Source: JACMLD01 sp040007355
Lineage (GTDB): Bacteria; Bacteroidota; Bacteroidia; Chitinophagales; Chitinophagaceae
Assembly (NCBI GenBank): GCA_040007355.1
Contig: JBDTVE010000086.1
Location: 1-15,209, forward strand
Direction of reading: 5' to 3'
DNA length: 15,209 bases
The translations under genes and the position numbers were made by a program. The notes under the pieces were generated by a model. That model did no database searches. It had not been told where the DNA came from and saw only the letters and a list, made by a program, of their open reading frames with translations. Positions 7,791 to 15,209 of the stretch are shown here, piece after piece; position 1 is the stretch's first letter, and every line of letters starts with the position of its first letter.

Positions 7791-10700
7791 CTATTTGCCG
7801 TTAAACTGTACCGATGCAACGCCTCCTTTGATTTTGTCATCCGCTTTATACAAAAGGTAAATCGTATGAAATTTTCCATCGTTAACCGTTGCAACAGGCA
7901 CTATTGTCACACCCGATTGCTCTCCTTTCTTTGGTGCGGGCATGATTCCCTTACCCAGCAGTTTACCATCTGGCGCGTCCAGTCTTGCTTCAAAACCCAA
8001 ACTTTTGGGCTCCTCTTGCCAGCGGCTGCTGACTGCAATGGAGCGAACACCCGTCAAATCTATATTTTCAACGCCAAACCATCCTTCCGTAGCAGGAAAA
8101 ACAAGGATATTGGCACCGCGGCTTTTAGCAGATGAAAAGCCCTTTAATTTTTCACTGCCTTTAAAAATAAACGTGTTGCTGTGCAGCGATGCAACTGCAT
8201 TGCCTGTTAGTGCTTTGATATTTTTTCCTCCCTTGTCTGTATAGCTGGCAGCCAGCACCAGTGTGGTTGCCGGTTTTACATCGGCTGGAGGAATGATGCT
8301 GCCGGAAGCCGGCAGCGATTTTTTAACTGCTGCGGGATTGCTAAGCGACAATATCCATGACACTATCTGCGTGGCATCGTCCTGAGACAGATTGGGATGC
8401 GCAGACATGACCACATCTCCCCACACGCCGCCACCGCCTTTGATTATTTTCTGGGTCAGGTATTTAATGGCATCGGCCTCCTTCCCATACTTCTGCGACA
8501 CCTGCAGGAAAGAAGGACCTATGGATTTGTCCGCTTCCTTATGGCAGGCCTTGCAATCAAGTGACAACATCACATTCTTGCCGCTGATATTTGCAACGCC
8601 CTGCTGATGACCCATGGGTGATGAGGCTGCTTTGTCGAACCCAGTTACATACTCAACAGATACAAACATATTGGCTGGGTCAATTGAAGTAGTATCGTAT
8701 TTATCATTTACAACAACTTCATACCGAACAGGCAAACCGGGCATATAAAACGATTTGTTACCGCCTGTCAGGTTAACCGTCACTACCGGTACCTCATTGC
8801 CTGCGTACACAGGCAGATCTTCGCTAGTAGCAGAAGCGCCCTGTTCATCTACTGCATTCAGTGAAATTTTATAATCGCCGGCCGTTGTATAAGTATAAGA
8901 TGCGGTGGGCGATTCCGATTCTTTAATCGTTCCGTTCCCGAAATTCCATTTGTATTTTATTTTATCTTTTTCAGGATCTGTTGCCGATGCTTGTACATGA
9001 ACCGTAAACGGAAGCACGCCGGAAGCCTTATCAACCGTTACAGCGTTTATAGCGGGTGGACGGTTACCAGAATTGAAATCAATTCGTGCCAGGCCGGCAT
9101 CGGGGTTTTTGCTAAACCACCCACTTCCATATTCAAGTAAATATAGCCTGCCATCGGGGCCCACTTCCATATCTATAAGAGAATGTAATTTGATGGAACC
9201 AAAGAATGGCTCCATTTTATCAAAGTCGCCATTGGGTTGCAGCGTTACCGCTTTTATCCAGCCACGAATCCAGTCGTAAATCATCAGTTTTCCGTTGTAG
9301 TAATCAGGCAAACGGGTTTCTTTTGGAAACATATCGGTATAATATACGGGTCCGGCCATTGCGTTTCTTCCTCCTGTACCCACTTGTGGAAAATCGGGCG
9401 AGGCTGCATATGGATACCAGATAAATGCCGGCTGGGCGGGTGGCAATTCCCTTAAGCCGGTATTGTTCCTGGAGTCGTTGATTGGTTTGGCAGGGTCAAA
9501 GGCGGGCCCACTTTCACCGGTAAGATAATTATAGGAATGATAGGCATAATTGTTTCCCACGAATAAAGGCCAGCCAAAATAACCGGCCTTACGTGCCTGG
9601 TTTATTTCATCATACCCGCGCGGGCCGCGGGTTGCAGGGCTGTCATTCTGCGCATCAGGCCCTACTTCGCCCCAATATAAATAGCTGTTTTTTTGATCCA
9701 CGGTTATGCGGTAAGGGTTCCTGTTTCCCATTACATAGATTTCAGGGCGTGTTTTAGCCATTCCTTTGGGAAATAAATTTCCATCCGGTATTTCATAGCT
9801 GCCATCTTCCTTTACCCTGATGCGCATGATTTTTCCGCGTAAATCATTTGTATTACCGGCAGATCTCCGTGCATCGTATTGCAGGTGTCCCGGCTCATCA
9901 TTCGTAGGACTATAACCGTTGCTTACATATCGCTGTCCCTTTTCATCAAATGGCGTTGAATTGTCGCCTGCCGAAAAATACAAGAGGCCATCGGGCCCAA
10001 AGGCAATGGAACCGCCCGTATGGCAGCAAATCTCCCTTTGGGATCTTACATCCAGTATTACTTTTTCTGTTGAATTGTCAACCGTATCGTTTTTAAACGT
10101 AAACCTCGACAAACGATTGACGGATGTGTCGGCAGGACTGTAATAAATATATATCCAATTGTTTTTTGCAAAGTTTGGATCTTTTGCCAGGCCCAGCACA
10201 CCTTCTTCTGCATTTACCCCGGGTATACTTGTATTAAAATAAGCATTTAGGAACCCGACCTGTTTTACATTTTTTGTTTCATTCTTGTACAACATTATTT
10301 CACCGCGCCGCTGGATAACCAGGATATCAAGATTGGGAAGGATGGTCATTTCTGTTGGCTCATAAAAAACACCCTGTGCAAGCTGGGTTTTTGTAAACCG
10401 GTTGTCCTCCGGTGGCAGCTGTGTTTTACATTTTCCATAATCCAGGGTTTTGTTATCGTCCATGGCATATTCAAGGCCTCCTAAAATATGGGAGAGGTAT
10501 AGTTCGTCGGAAAAAGATTCCTTTGTATGACCCAGGTTTGTATAAAAAGCGCGGCCACCGTCATAGTCGTGGTACCAGGCCATTGGATGATAATCGCCGT
10601 TTGCCCCGCCATGATAAGTTTTTTCATCGATGGTTAGCAGGACTTTTGTTTCCTTACTCAATTTTTTAAAACTATAGAATTCGTCGGTGCGTTTCCATTG

Positions 10701-11210
10701 TTTGGGCAGGCCTTTGGTAGCTCCATTGGAAGGATCCACTACGGTAAAAACGCCTTCCTGTATATTGGGAAAAGTATCGTGTATACCGGGATGGCTTAAA
10801 AAATAGCCACCTACCAATCGGCCGTACCAGCCCCAGTCGTATTCACAATCCGCCGCAGCATGAATGCCCATATAGCCGCCACCTGCCTGTATATATCTTT
10901 CAAACGCTGCTTCCTGGAAGTTGTTGAGCACATCGCCGGTAGTGCTTAGGAATACTACCGCCGCATATTTTTTCAGGCTGTCTTCATTAAAGAAGTTTGC
11001 ATCGGTGGTGGTATCCACATCAAAATTGTGGAGTTCGCCTAATTTTTGAATGGCGGCATTGCCCTGGGCAATAGACTCATGGTGGTAGCCCATGGTCTTG
11101 CTAAATACCAATACTCGTTGCTTCCCCGATCTTTTATTTGAGCAGGATGAAATGGAAATGATTATTGCCAGCACCGCCAGGCTTTTGATAATCCGAAATG
11201 AATGTTTCAT
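7791..11210 (-). CDS. ThuA / PQQ sugar dehydrogenase / PKD / cytochrome c fusion lipoprotein
   Basis: This 1139-residue lipoprotein has lipobox ISSC with C23. Residues about 31-250 are a ThuA-like (glutamine-amidotransferase-fold) domain with YMGIHAAADCEYDWGWYG (113-130). Residues about 275-712 are a GSDH/sorbosone-dehydrogenase beta-propeller: LGLAKDPNFAKNNWIYIYYS (339-358), CHTGGSIAFGPDGLLYFSAG (396-415), MGNRNPYRITVD (494-505) and DEINQARKAGYFGWP (534-548). H397 fits the catalytic-base His of the HxGG motif. A PKD domain covers about 718-805. A class I cytochrome c domain covers about 875-960, with CKACH at 886-890 and M935 as the likely axial ligand. The last 150 residues look like a CBM6-like beta-sandwich. 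The expected chemistry is PQQ-dependent oxidation of a sugar, with electrons passed to the attached haem. The protein probably sits on the outer membrane facing the periplasm or cell surface. The substrate and the role of ThuA are unknown. Confidence 0.92.
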   Translation of the reverse strand: MKHSFRIIKSLAVLAIIISISSCSNKRSGKQRVLVFSKTMGYHHESIAQGNAAIQKLGELHNFDVDTTTDANFFNEDSLKKYAAVVFLSTTGDVLNNFQEAAFERYIQAGGGYMGIHAAADCEYDWGWYGRLVGGYFLSHPGIHDTFPNIQEGVFTVVDPSNGATKGLPKQWKRTDEFYSFKKLSKETKVLLTIDEKTYHGGANGDYHPMAWYHDYDGGRAFYTNLGHTKESFSDELYLSHILGGLEYAMDDNKTLDYGKCKTQLPPEDNRFTKTQLAQGVFYEPTEMTILPNLDILVIQRRGEIMLYKNETKNVKQVGFLNAYFNTSIPGVNAEEGVLGLAKDPNFAKNNWIYIYYSPADTSVNRLSRFTFKNDTVDNSTEKVILDVRSQREICCHTGGSIAFGPDGLLYFSAGDNSTPFDEKGQRYVSNGYSPTNDEPGHLQYDARRSAGNTNDLRGKIMRIRVKEDGSYEIPDGNLFPKGMAKTRPEIYVMGNRNPYRITVDQKNSYLYWGEVGPDAQNDSPATRGPRGYDEINQARKAGYFGWPLFVGNNYAYHSYNYLTGESGPAFDPAKPINDSRNNTGLRELPPAQPAFIWYPYAASPDFPQVGTGGRNAMAGPVYYTDMFPKETRLPDYYNGKLMIYDWIRGWIKAVTLQPNGDFDKMEPFFGSIKLHSLIDMEVGPDGRLYLLEYGSGWFSKNPDAGLARIDFNSGNRPPAINAVTVDKASGVLPFTVHVQASATDPEKDKIKYKWNFGNGTIKESESPTASYTYTTAGDYKISLNAVDEQGASATSEDLPVYAGNEVPVVTVNLTGGNKSFYMPGLPVRYEVVVNDKYDTTSIDPANMFVSVEYVTGFDKAASSPMGHQQGVANISGKNVMLSLDCKACHKEADKSIGPSFLQVSQKYGKEADAIKYLTQKIIKGGGGVWGDVVMSAHPNLSQDDATQIVSWILSLSNPAAVKKSLPASGSIIPPADVKPATTLVLAASYTDKGGKNIKALTGNAVASLHSNTFIFKGSEKLKGFSSAKSRGANILVFPATEGWFGVENIDLTGVRSIAVSSRWQEEPKSLGFEARLDAPDGKLLGKGIMPAPKKGEQSGVTIVPVATVNDGKFHTIYLLYKADDKIKGGVASVQFNGK

Positions 11211-11315
11211 ATGACCAATGGTTGTTTCAAATGGTTAAAAAAATATTGTAGCCCGATGTTCGGAGCTGACCGTAAATATCTGTCATAAAAGCGGAATTTT
11301 ATTACTTCTTCACCG

Positions 11316-11323
11316 CAAAAATA
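11316..11323 (-). promoter_or_regulatory. Possible -7 box for the ThuA fusion gene
   Basis: On the minus strand the sequence reads TATTTTTG, a match to TAnnTTTG, giving a predicted start near 11309 and a leader of about 100 nt before the ATG at 11210. No good TTTG or TTG is present at the expected -33 distance, so the call is weak. Confidence 0.3.
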
Positions 11324-11542
11324 TCTATTATATTTCGGAGCGTATTGCCACGTGCCTGTTGTAAGGAGGAAAACCGGCATCCCTATCCGCTTTTTCCCGG
11401 CATTTTGTGAAAAGGAACCCGGTGTCTGCCTACGGAAACCAAGCTAATCAAGCCTGGCCCATCCGGGGCATCTATCGCGTGAAATTGGCGGTCTTGTCTC
11501 CACATCCAAATAATCCACCTGTTGCCGATATATTTTAGCATC

Positions 11543-11701
11543 ATGAAAAATATTGCAGCCAAACAAAGGCAGCCGCTACCGGGCAACAGGATGATCATTG
11601 TGACGCTGGCTGTTGCCACGGCTGGTATCACCATACAAATAATGGTGGGTGCTTGGGTAACAAACCTTAGGATTTCACAAGTTGTTTTATATTTGCACTG
11701 A
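11543..11701 (+). pseudogene. Short membrane-type frame, probably a truncated gene
   Basis: A 52-codon frame starts MKNIAAKQRQPLPGNR and continues into one hydrophobic segment, IIVTLAVATAGITIQIMVGA, before turning into ordinary sequence and ending at TGA. A basic N-terminus followed by a single helix is typical of the beginning of a small membrane protein, and the homology-like part stops mid-way, as if frameshifted or truncated. I cannot name a family. An overlapping longer minus-strand frame exists, so it may be neither. Confidence 0.25.
11688..11695 (+). promoter_or_regulatory. Consensus -7 box with no gene behind it
   Basis: TATATTTG followed by CAC is an excellent match to the Bacteroidota -7 element, but a -33 TTTG is not apparent at 19-21 nt. 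No plus-strand gene follows within the window; the next 80 nt contain an ACACGTGT palindrome and a T run at 11754-11760. It could drive a small RNA or be left from a lost gene. Confidence 0.25.
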
Positions 11702-11926
11702 TAGGTAGAAACAGTACAAGCGAGGAAAAGTGACACGTGTTCGAGCGCTGTTACTTTTTTAGGTACAACTTTGACAAACACTCGTTCAAAGAATTGATTC
11801 CCAGGCTTGGTTGGATTTCAGTCACGGAAAATGACCAACAACTCAAATCAATACTCATCCTATGGAATAAAAATCCAATCCTGGATTAAATACCTTTCTT
11901 TTTTATAATTTCCCTGGTGGTTTATA

Positions 11927-12672
11927 CTACCTTTCCCATTTTTTCCAATTTAATTCTATAGTGTTATAATTCCCCTTTTCAAAATCATAACTTTCCCCAT
12001 CGTCTTCGAATAACACAGCGGGTAAAATCTTCCTGCTCCTGAATACATAACAATTGATTTTGCTTTGGAGAGAAAGGTATTCCTGTGGTTCAGCAAGGGG
12101 GAGGATTGTTCCTTCTTTAACCAAAATAGGAATCTCTTCATAGCTAAATTATATTATATAGAATTGTCCACCTTCGTACCTTTTATGTGTGTTAAAATTA
12201 TACCATACTCCTTTTGGAAGGTAAACTTTACGTTTGTCTGAGCTGTCAAAAAGCGGGGTAGCAAGAACGATATCCCTTTCAAATATTGGTCAGAAATATT
12301 ATACAAATTCGCGTCATCAGGATAGTCCATTACTACTGCACGATGTGGGGGCACTCCTTCCCTCATATACTTATAAATGCGCTATACAGGTATGGAATTA
12401 GACTCATTCTAAAATTTAATAAATTTTTTATTTTTTGATTCGACTTCATTTGCATTAACTAAAAATTCATTTCTATTATTTTTACCCTTGTCAAATTGTA
12501 GCCAGGGTGTATTTCTAAGGTACCAACAATTAAAAACAGTTTGAGCGGATAATATAGCAGTCTGCGCTCTATGTATTAACGCTGTTATACTAGAAGATTC
12601 TCTGACTTCAGGAGACCATAGCATTCCAGAAAATCCTGAATTTACAATTAGTCTTATATACTCGCGATGATT
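11927..12672 (-). pseudogene. 5'-truncated, multiply frameshifted GH31 alpha-glucosidase
   Basis: Read on the minus strand across frames, the sequence gives the C-terminal third of a GH31 enzyme: NHREYIRLIVNSGFSGMLWS, PEVRESSSITALIHRAQTAI, FNCWYLRNTPWLQFDKGKNN, then RMSLIPYLYSAF, YKYMREGVPPHRAVVMDYPD, DQYL, RKVYLPKGVWYNFNTHKRYE, YEEIPILVKEGTILPLAEP, and finally LFEDDGESYDFEKGNYNTIE to a stop at 11927-11929. A one-base gain near 12412 and a one-base loss near 12380 cancel each other. Another frame change lies near 12255 and an in-frame stop near 12145. The upstream end is a TAA at 12673-12675, beyond which homology stops. About two thirds of the protein, including the usual catalytic nucleophile region, is missing, so it cannot make an active glycosidase. 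It follows the GH-D-like gene on the same strand, 56 bp after its stop. Confidence 0.85.
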
Positions 12673-12730
12673 TTATGAACAACTTACAAATAAAAAATAA
12701 TCGTGTCTTGTGATGAATTGTACATGACAA

Positions 12731-15121
12731 CTATCTTAAGATAAGCTCTTTAACAACATAAGGTGTGCCCTGCGTGGTAAGCCAAACTTCTGGTTTGATA
12801 TCTTCTGTACCATCTTTCATCCCCAATACAACAACTTCAATTTTTTTTCCCTTCATACTTTCTGTTACAGGAATGTAATAGGTATAGTTAGATTTAGATT
12901 TTTGAACTGAAGCTTCCCAAGTGTTACTGAGAAATGAAACACTTCTATCTGGAGATCCAACATAATTTCCTTCGAAACGCAGAGCAGCATAGGCCCCTTC
13001 CACGCCATGCTCTCCATTTATGGCCACACATAAGTAAGCATGTTTTACAATTTCATTTAAAGTAAAAGTTGAGGTCCAAGCACTTTTGGCAGCTACATTT
13101 CTCCAAGCGGAAAATAGGTTGCTGGCCCTCCAATTCCTTCTGTTTGCCTGTTTTCCTCCATAAAAACCATCAATTTCTACAAGCCTGCCAAAACTGGTTT
13201 GGAAACGTAAATACCGAAGCGATTTTACTCCCGACAAATCAACGATCATTTTCTTGGATGAAAGAAAAACCACTTTTTGCCACTTTACCAGATCAACAGA
13301 AACCTCTACCCAAGTGGCTTCATCCGTTTTTAACGGTTGAATTTCCCATTCGCTTTCAGCTGTCAAAATCAGGCTGTCAAGGGTGACCACTTCTCCTAAA
13401 TCCAAACGAAATATGCCGTTGGCTTTTTGAGCCCATGTCTGTTTAACGCCAAATCCGGTTTTAATGTCGCCATCAAATAGGTATTTGTCCCATAAGCTTC
13501 TGTCGATGAAAACTGCCTGGGAAAAGAATGCGTCCCGGGCAGCTTGCACTTCCTTTATAGCTGTTTTACCTGAGCGCTTAAGAGACCGTACTTCCAACGC
13601 ATTATTGTCAGCCGCAAAGCACGTTGCTTCATATAAAGCTTCGGCATCAGTAGGCACATCTGTTTTATTCAAATCTCCTAGTTTACGATGCCAGTTTTCT
13701 TTCAGTTGGTTTCCCTCAAATTGTATATTGATTGATTTCCCTTTCGTAAGCAAAGGATATAACTTATTATCAATAGTAGCAGACGTAAATTTTCTTTTTA
13801 CAATATCTGATAAACTAATGGTAGCCTTTGTACCAGGTAAACCAAGCAGATTTATTTTAACAACCTGGCTATCTAGATCTTTAATCACTGTATATGCGCT
13901 TCCTTGTATGCCGATTTCATTTAATGGAATCGAAGTAGCCAAAATTAAAGAGGATCGGAAGGGATCTATTTCCACCTCAACCCTACTTCCTTTTTTAAAT
14001 TTTCCTATAATCTTTTCCACAGGGTGCAATTGCCTTACTTCAATCCAGTTGCCTTTTTTTAAACCAATTTCTTCATCTAATTGCAAGGTGATTTTCTTAG
14101 CGTTCCAGTTTAAATTTCTCAATGTAATAAATCTTGTTTCATCATCTCCCCTGGATACTGCCTTTTCACCGTATTTGTCTTCGGGCAGTTCTTTACCATT
14201 TACCAGAATACTTCCAAACCTTTTATGTAAGTTAAATATCCTTGCCAGTTTTGGATATTCATCATCCTTTAACAACCAGGGATTACCATATATTTCAGGA
14301 GCCAAAATTAAGCTCCTATTGAAGGCTTGCAATATCAAATCGTCATCCCAATAATCAAGGCAAGAAGACAGGCAAACACCGTGGTCTTCTGTTAGCCGCT
14401 GTAAACCAGGAACTAATTTACGACTTAATACTCCTTGTCTGTGATGAGTTGCTGTTGTTGTATTTGCCATATGAACATCTACATAAGTTTCAGCACCTTC
14501 AAATAAAAACGTTGTTGCATAAGGCATGCCCTTGCCCAATTTCAACCGGTGGTTTAACAGGATTAGGTCCGGACTATATTCTCGGCACTTTTTCATCATT
14601 TTAACAAAAGCATCTTGTTTTTCCTCTCTTAAAGTTCCGTTTACGCCATCAAATTTGAACAATTCGAAATTGTACTGCTTACAAAGGCTCACCATCATAT
14701 CTATTCTTGCCTGCTCCGATTCGGGAGTAGCACCAAAGCAATCAGGCCCCCCCCATATTCCTAACCGTGTGCCGATGGATTTGGCATTTTGATATATAAC
14801 ATCGAAGCTCCTGGGAAATTGCTTTCTGAAACGAGGCGAAGACATGGAACCACAGAAGCCTTTTCCATCAATGGCACCAGCATCAAAAGCGTATATGTCA
14901 AGTGACATTCCATACTCCTTATTTAACCAATGGAAAAAGTCAAGATTAATTAATGTTTGCGTTTCTGTTGCACCTTCATTCGTATTGTTTATCCAAGAAA
15001 AATATTGCGATTTAGAGGGCGTTTTTTCGTCGGCCCCCTTGTCGCTTTTAGCTTCATTTTGAGCGCTGGTGTTATAGCATAAAAATGAAAACAATATCAG
15101 CAAACAATAAAATTTAACCAT
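12731..15121 (-). CDS. Secreted GH-D-clan-like glycosidase (GH36/GH27-type barrel) with F5/8-like domain
   Basis: A complete 796-residue protein with a Sec signal peptide (MVKFYCLLILFSFLCYNTSA). Residues about 40-300 form a TIM barrel: NNTNEGATETQTLINLDFFH, MSLDIYAFDAGAID, GTRLGIWGGPDCFG (117-130), FELFKFDGVNG (152-162) and LILLNHR (186-192). The K-F-D at 156-158 sits where clan GH-D enzymes carry the KWD/K-x-D nucleophile, so D158 is the candidate nucleophile. D215 in TYVDVHM, or a later Asp, could be the acid, but the usual GH36 acid motif is not obvious. A beta-sandwich follows (about 300-400). Residues about 565-655 resemble an F5/8-type (discoidin) carbohydrate-binding domain (FRLDLGEVVTLDSLIL, LRYLRFQTSFG), and a C-terminal beta-domain ends the protein. 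It probably acts on alpha-galactosides or related alpha-linked sugars, by inference from fold only. By eye it is more A/T-rich than the receptor and ThuA genes. There is no clear promoter in the A/T-rich leader. Confidence 0.72.
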   Translation of the reverse strand: MVKFYCLLILFSFLCYNTSAQNEAKSDKGADEKTPSKSQYFSWINNTNEGATETQTLINLDFFHWLNKEYGMSLDIYAFDAGAIDGKGFCGSMSSPRFRKQFPRSFDVIYQNAKSIGTRLGIWGGPDCFGATPESEQARIDMMVSLCKQYNFELFKFDGVNGTLREEKQDAFVKMMKKCREYSPDLILLNHRLKLGKGMPYATTFLFEGAETYVDVHMANTTTATHHRQGVLSRKLVPGLQRLTEDHGVCLSSCLDYWDDDLILQAFNRSLILAPEIYGNPWLLKDDEYPKLARIFNLHKRFGSILVNGKELPEDKYGEKAVSRGDDETRFITLRNLNWNAKKITLQLDEEIGLKKGNWIEVRQLHPVEKIIGKFKKGSRVEVEIDPFRSSLILATSIPLNEIGIQGSAYTVIKDLDSQVVKINLLGLPGTKATISLSDIVKRKFTSATIDNKLYPLLTKGKSINIQFEGNQLKENWHRKLGDLNKTDVPTDAEALYEATCFAADNNALEVRSLKRSGKTAIKEVQAARDAFFSQAVFIDRSLWDKYLFDGDIKTGFGVKQTWAQKANGIFRLDLGEVVTLDSLILTAESEWEIQPLKTDEATWVEVSVDLVKWQKVVFLSSKKMIVDLSGVKSLRYLRFQTSFGRLVEIDGFYGGKQANRRNWRASNLFSAWRNVAAKSAWTSTFTLNEIVKHAYLCVAINGEHGVEGAYAALRFEGNYVGSPDRSVSFLSNTWEASVQKSKSNYTYYIPVTESMKGKKIEVVVLGMKDGTEDIKPEVWLTTQGTPYVVKELILR

Positions 15122-15163
15122 ATTATTAATATAATTTTTGTGAATTTACATAAAAAAATGATT

Positions 15164-15208
15164 TAATAAACGGTTATTCTATAATTGGCATAGAATAACC
15201 GTTTATTA
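15164..15208. repeat. Perfect 19-bp-arm palindrome at the window end, possible terminator
   Basis: Arms 15164-15182 and 15190-15208 are exact reverse complements around the 7-nt spacer AATTGGC. The stem includes CGG/CCG and ends in A/T runs. It lies 43 bp upstream of the GH-D-like start. It most simply ends transcription of a neighbouring gene beyond the window, but it could also be an operator or the end of a mobile element. The window stops one base later, so flanking evidence is missing. Confidence 0.7.
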
Positions 15209-15209
15209 T

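Larger units (their letters stand above)
11211..11926. other. Gene-poor stretch upstream of the ThuA fusion gene
   Basis: About 700 bp separate the ThuA fusion start from the GH31 remnant. It contains a possible leader and -7 box for the fusion gene (11316-11323), a short plus-strand membrane-type frame (11543-11701) and a consensus TATATTTG at 11688-11695. A 132-codon minus-strand frame (11383-11781) overlaps the plus-strand one; it has no recognisable family, and its middle is the antisense of the hydrophobic plus-strand frame. From 11790 to 11926 I see only A/T-rich sequence and no gene. Confidence 0.4.

Noticed and set aside
11702..11765. Possible tRNA or known structured RNA after the TATATTTG box
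   Set aside because: No cloverleaf or known RNA pattern could be drawn; only a short palindrome and imperfect pairing are present.
11383..11781. Minus-strand frame of 132 codons
   Set aside because: The central hydrophobic part is the antisense of a more natural plus-strand membrane frame, and no family is recognisable. Its tail (about 40 residues, from WRQDRQFHAIDAPDG) looks somewhat coding but is not enough for a call.
13464..14354. Long plus-strand frame of 296 codons
   Set aside because: It is the antisense of the GH-D-like gene, which has a signal peptide and a coherent barrel. The plus frame is rich in Ser, Leu and Phe, as expected of a shadow.

Overview
The window looks like a stretch of a Bacteroidota chromosome, most likely near the Chitinophagaceae. 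The evidence is a TonB-dependent receptor with a carboxypeptidase-regulatory-like N-terminal domain, A/T-rich leaders without clear Shine-Dalgarno sites, -7 boxes of the TAnnTTTG type, and ThuA/PQQ-dehydrogenase/PKD/cytochrome c and GH31/GH-D proteins of the Bacteroidota style. No identity below comes from a database search; all were recognised from the translated sequence.

Layout. Positions 1-1749 (+) hold the 3' part of a large GH94-domain protein of the cyclic beta-1,2-glucan synthase type, whose start lies outside the window. It converges on an AHSA1/SRPBCC gene (2258-2752, -), with a 15-bp-stem terminator between them and an unexplained open frame of about 106 codons under and beyond that terminator. 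Positions 2753-3770 hold no convincing gene but do hold a strong hairpin of unusual polarity. A DUF2975 membrane protein and a small XRE regulator (3798-4662, +) form a tight pair behind a good Bacteroidota promoter. A third gene, for a secreted protein, begins at an ATGA overlap but is frameshifted and is cut off by a decayed IS transposase fragment (4767-5116, -).

Positions 5330-11210 (-) are the functional centre: a five-part lipoprotein (ThuA, PQQ-dependent sugar dehydrogenase, PKD, c-type cytochrome, carbohydrate-binding-like C-terminus) followed about 100 bp downstream by a TonB-dependent receptor. Together they suggest capture and oxidation of a sugar or sugar-like compound at the cell envelope. 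Positions 11211-11926 are gene-poor. Then come the C-terminal third of a GH31 alpha-glucosidase gene, broken by several frameshifts and stops (11927-12672, -), and an intact, more A/T-rich gene for a secreted GH-D-clan-like glycosidase (12731-15121, -). A 19-bp-arm palindrome closes the window.

Taken together this is a carbohydrate-use region that has been eroding: two intact large enzymes and one receptor remain among at least three decayed genes. I did not find a defence island, CRISPR array, tRNA or rRNA. The strongest candidate for unusual biology is the ThuA-quinoprotein-cytochrome fusion paired with its receptor.
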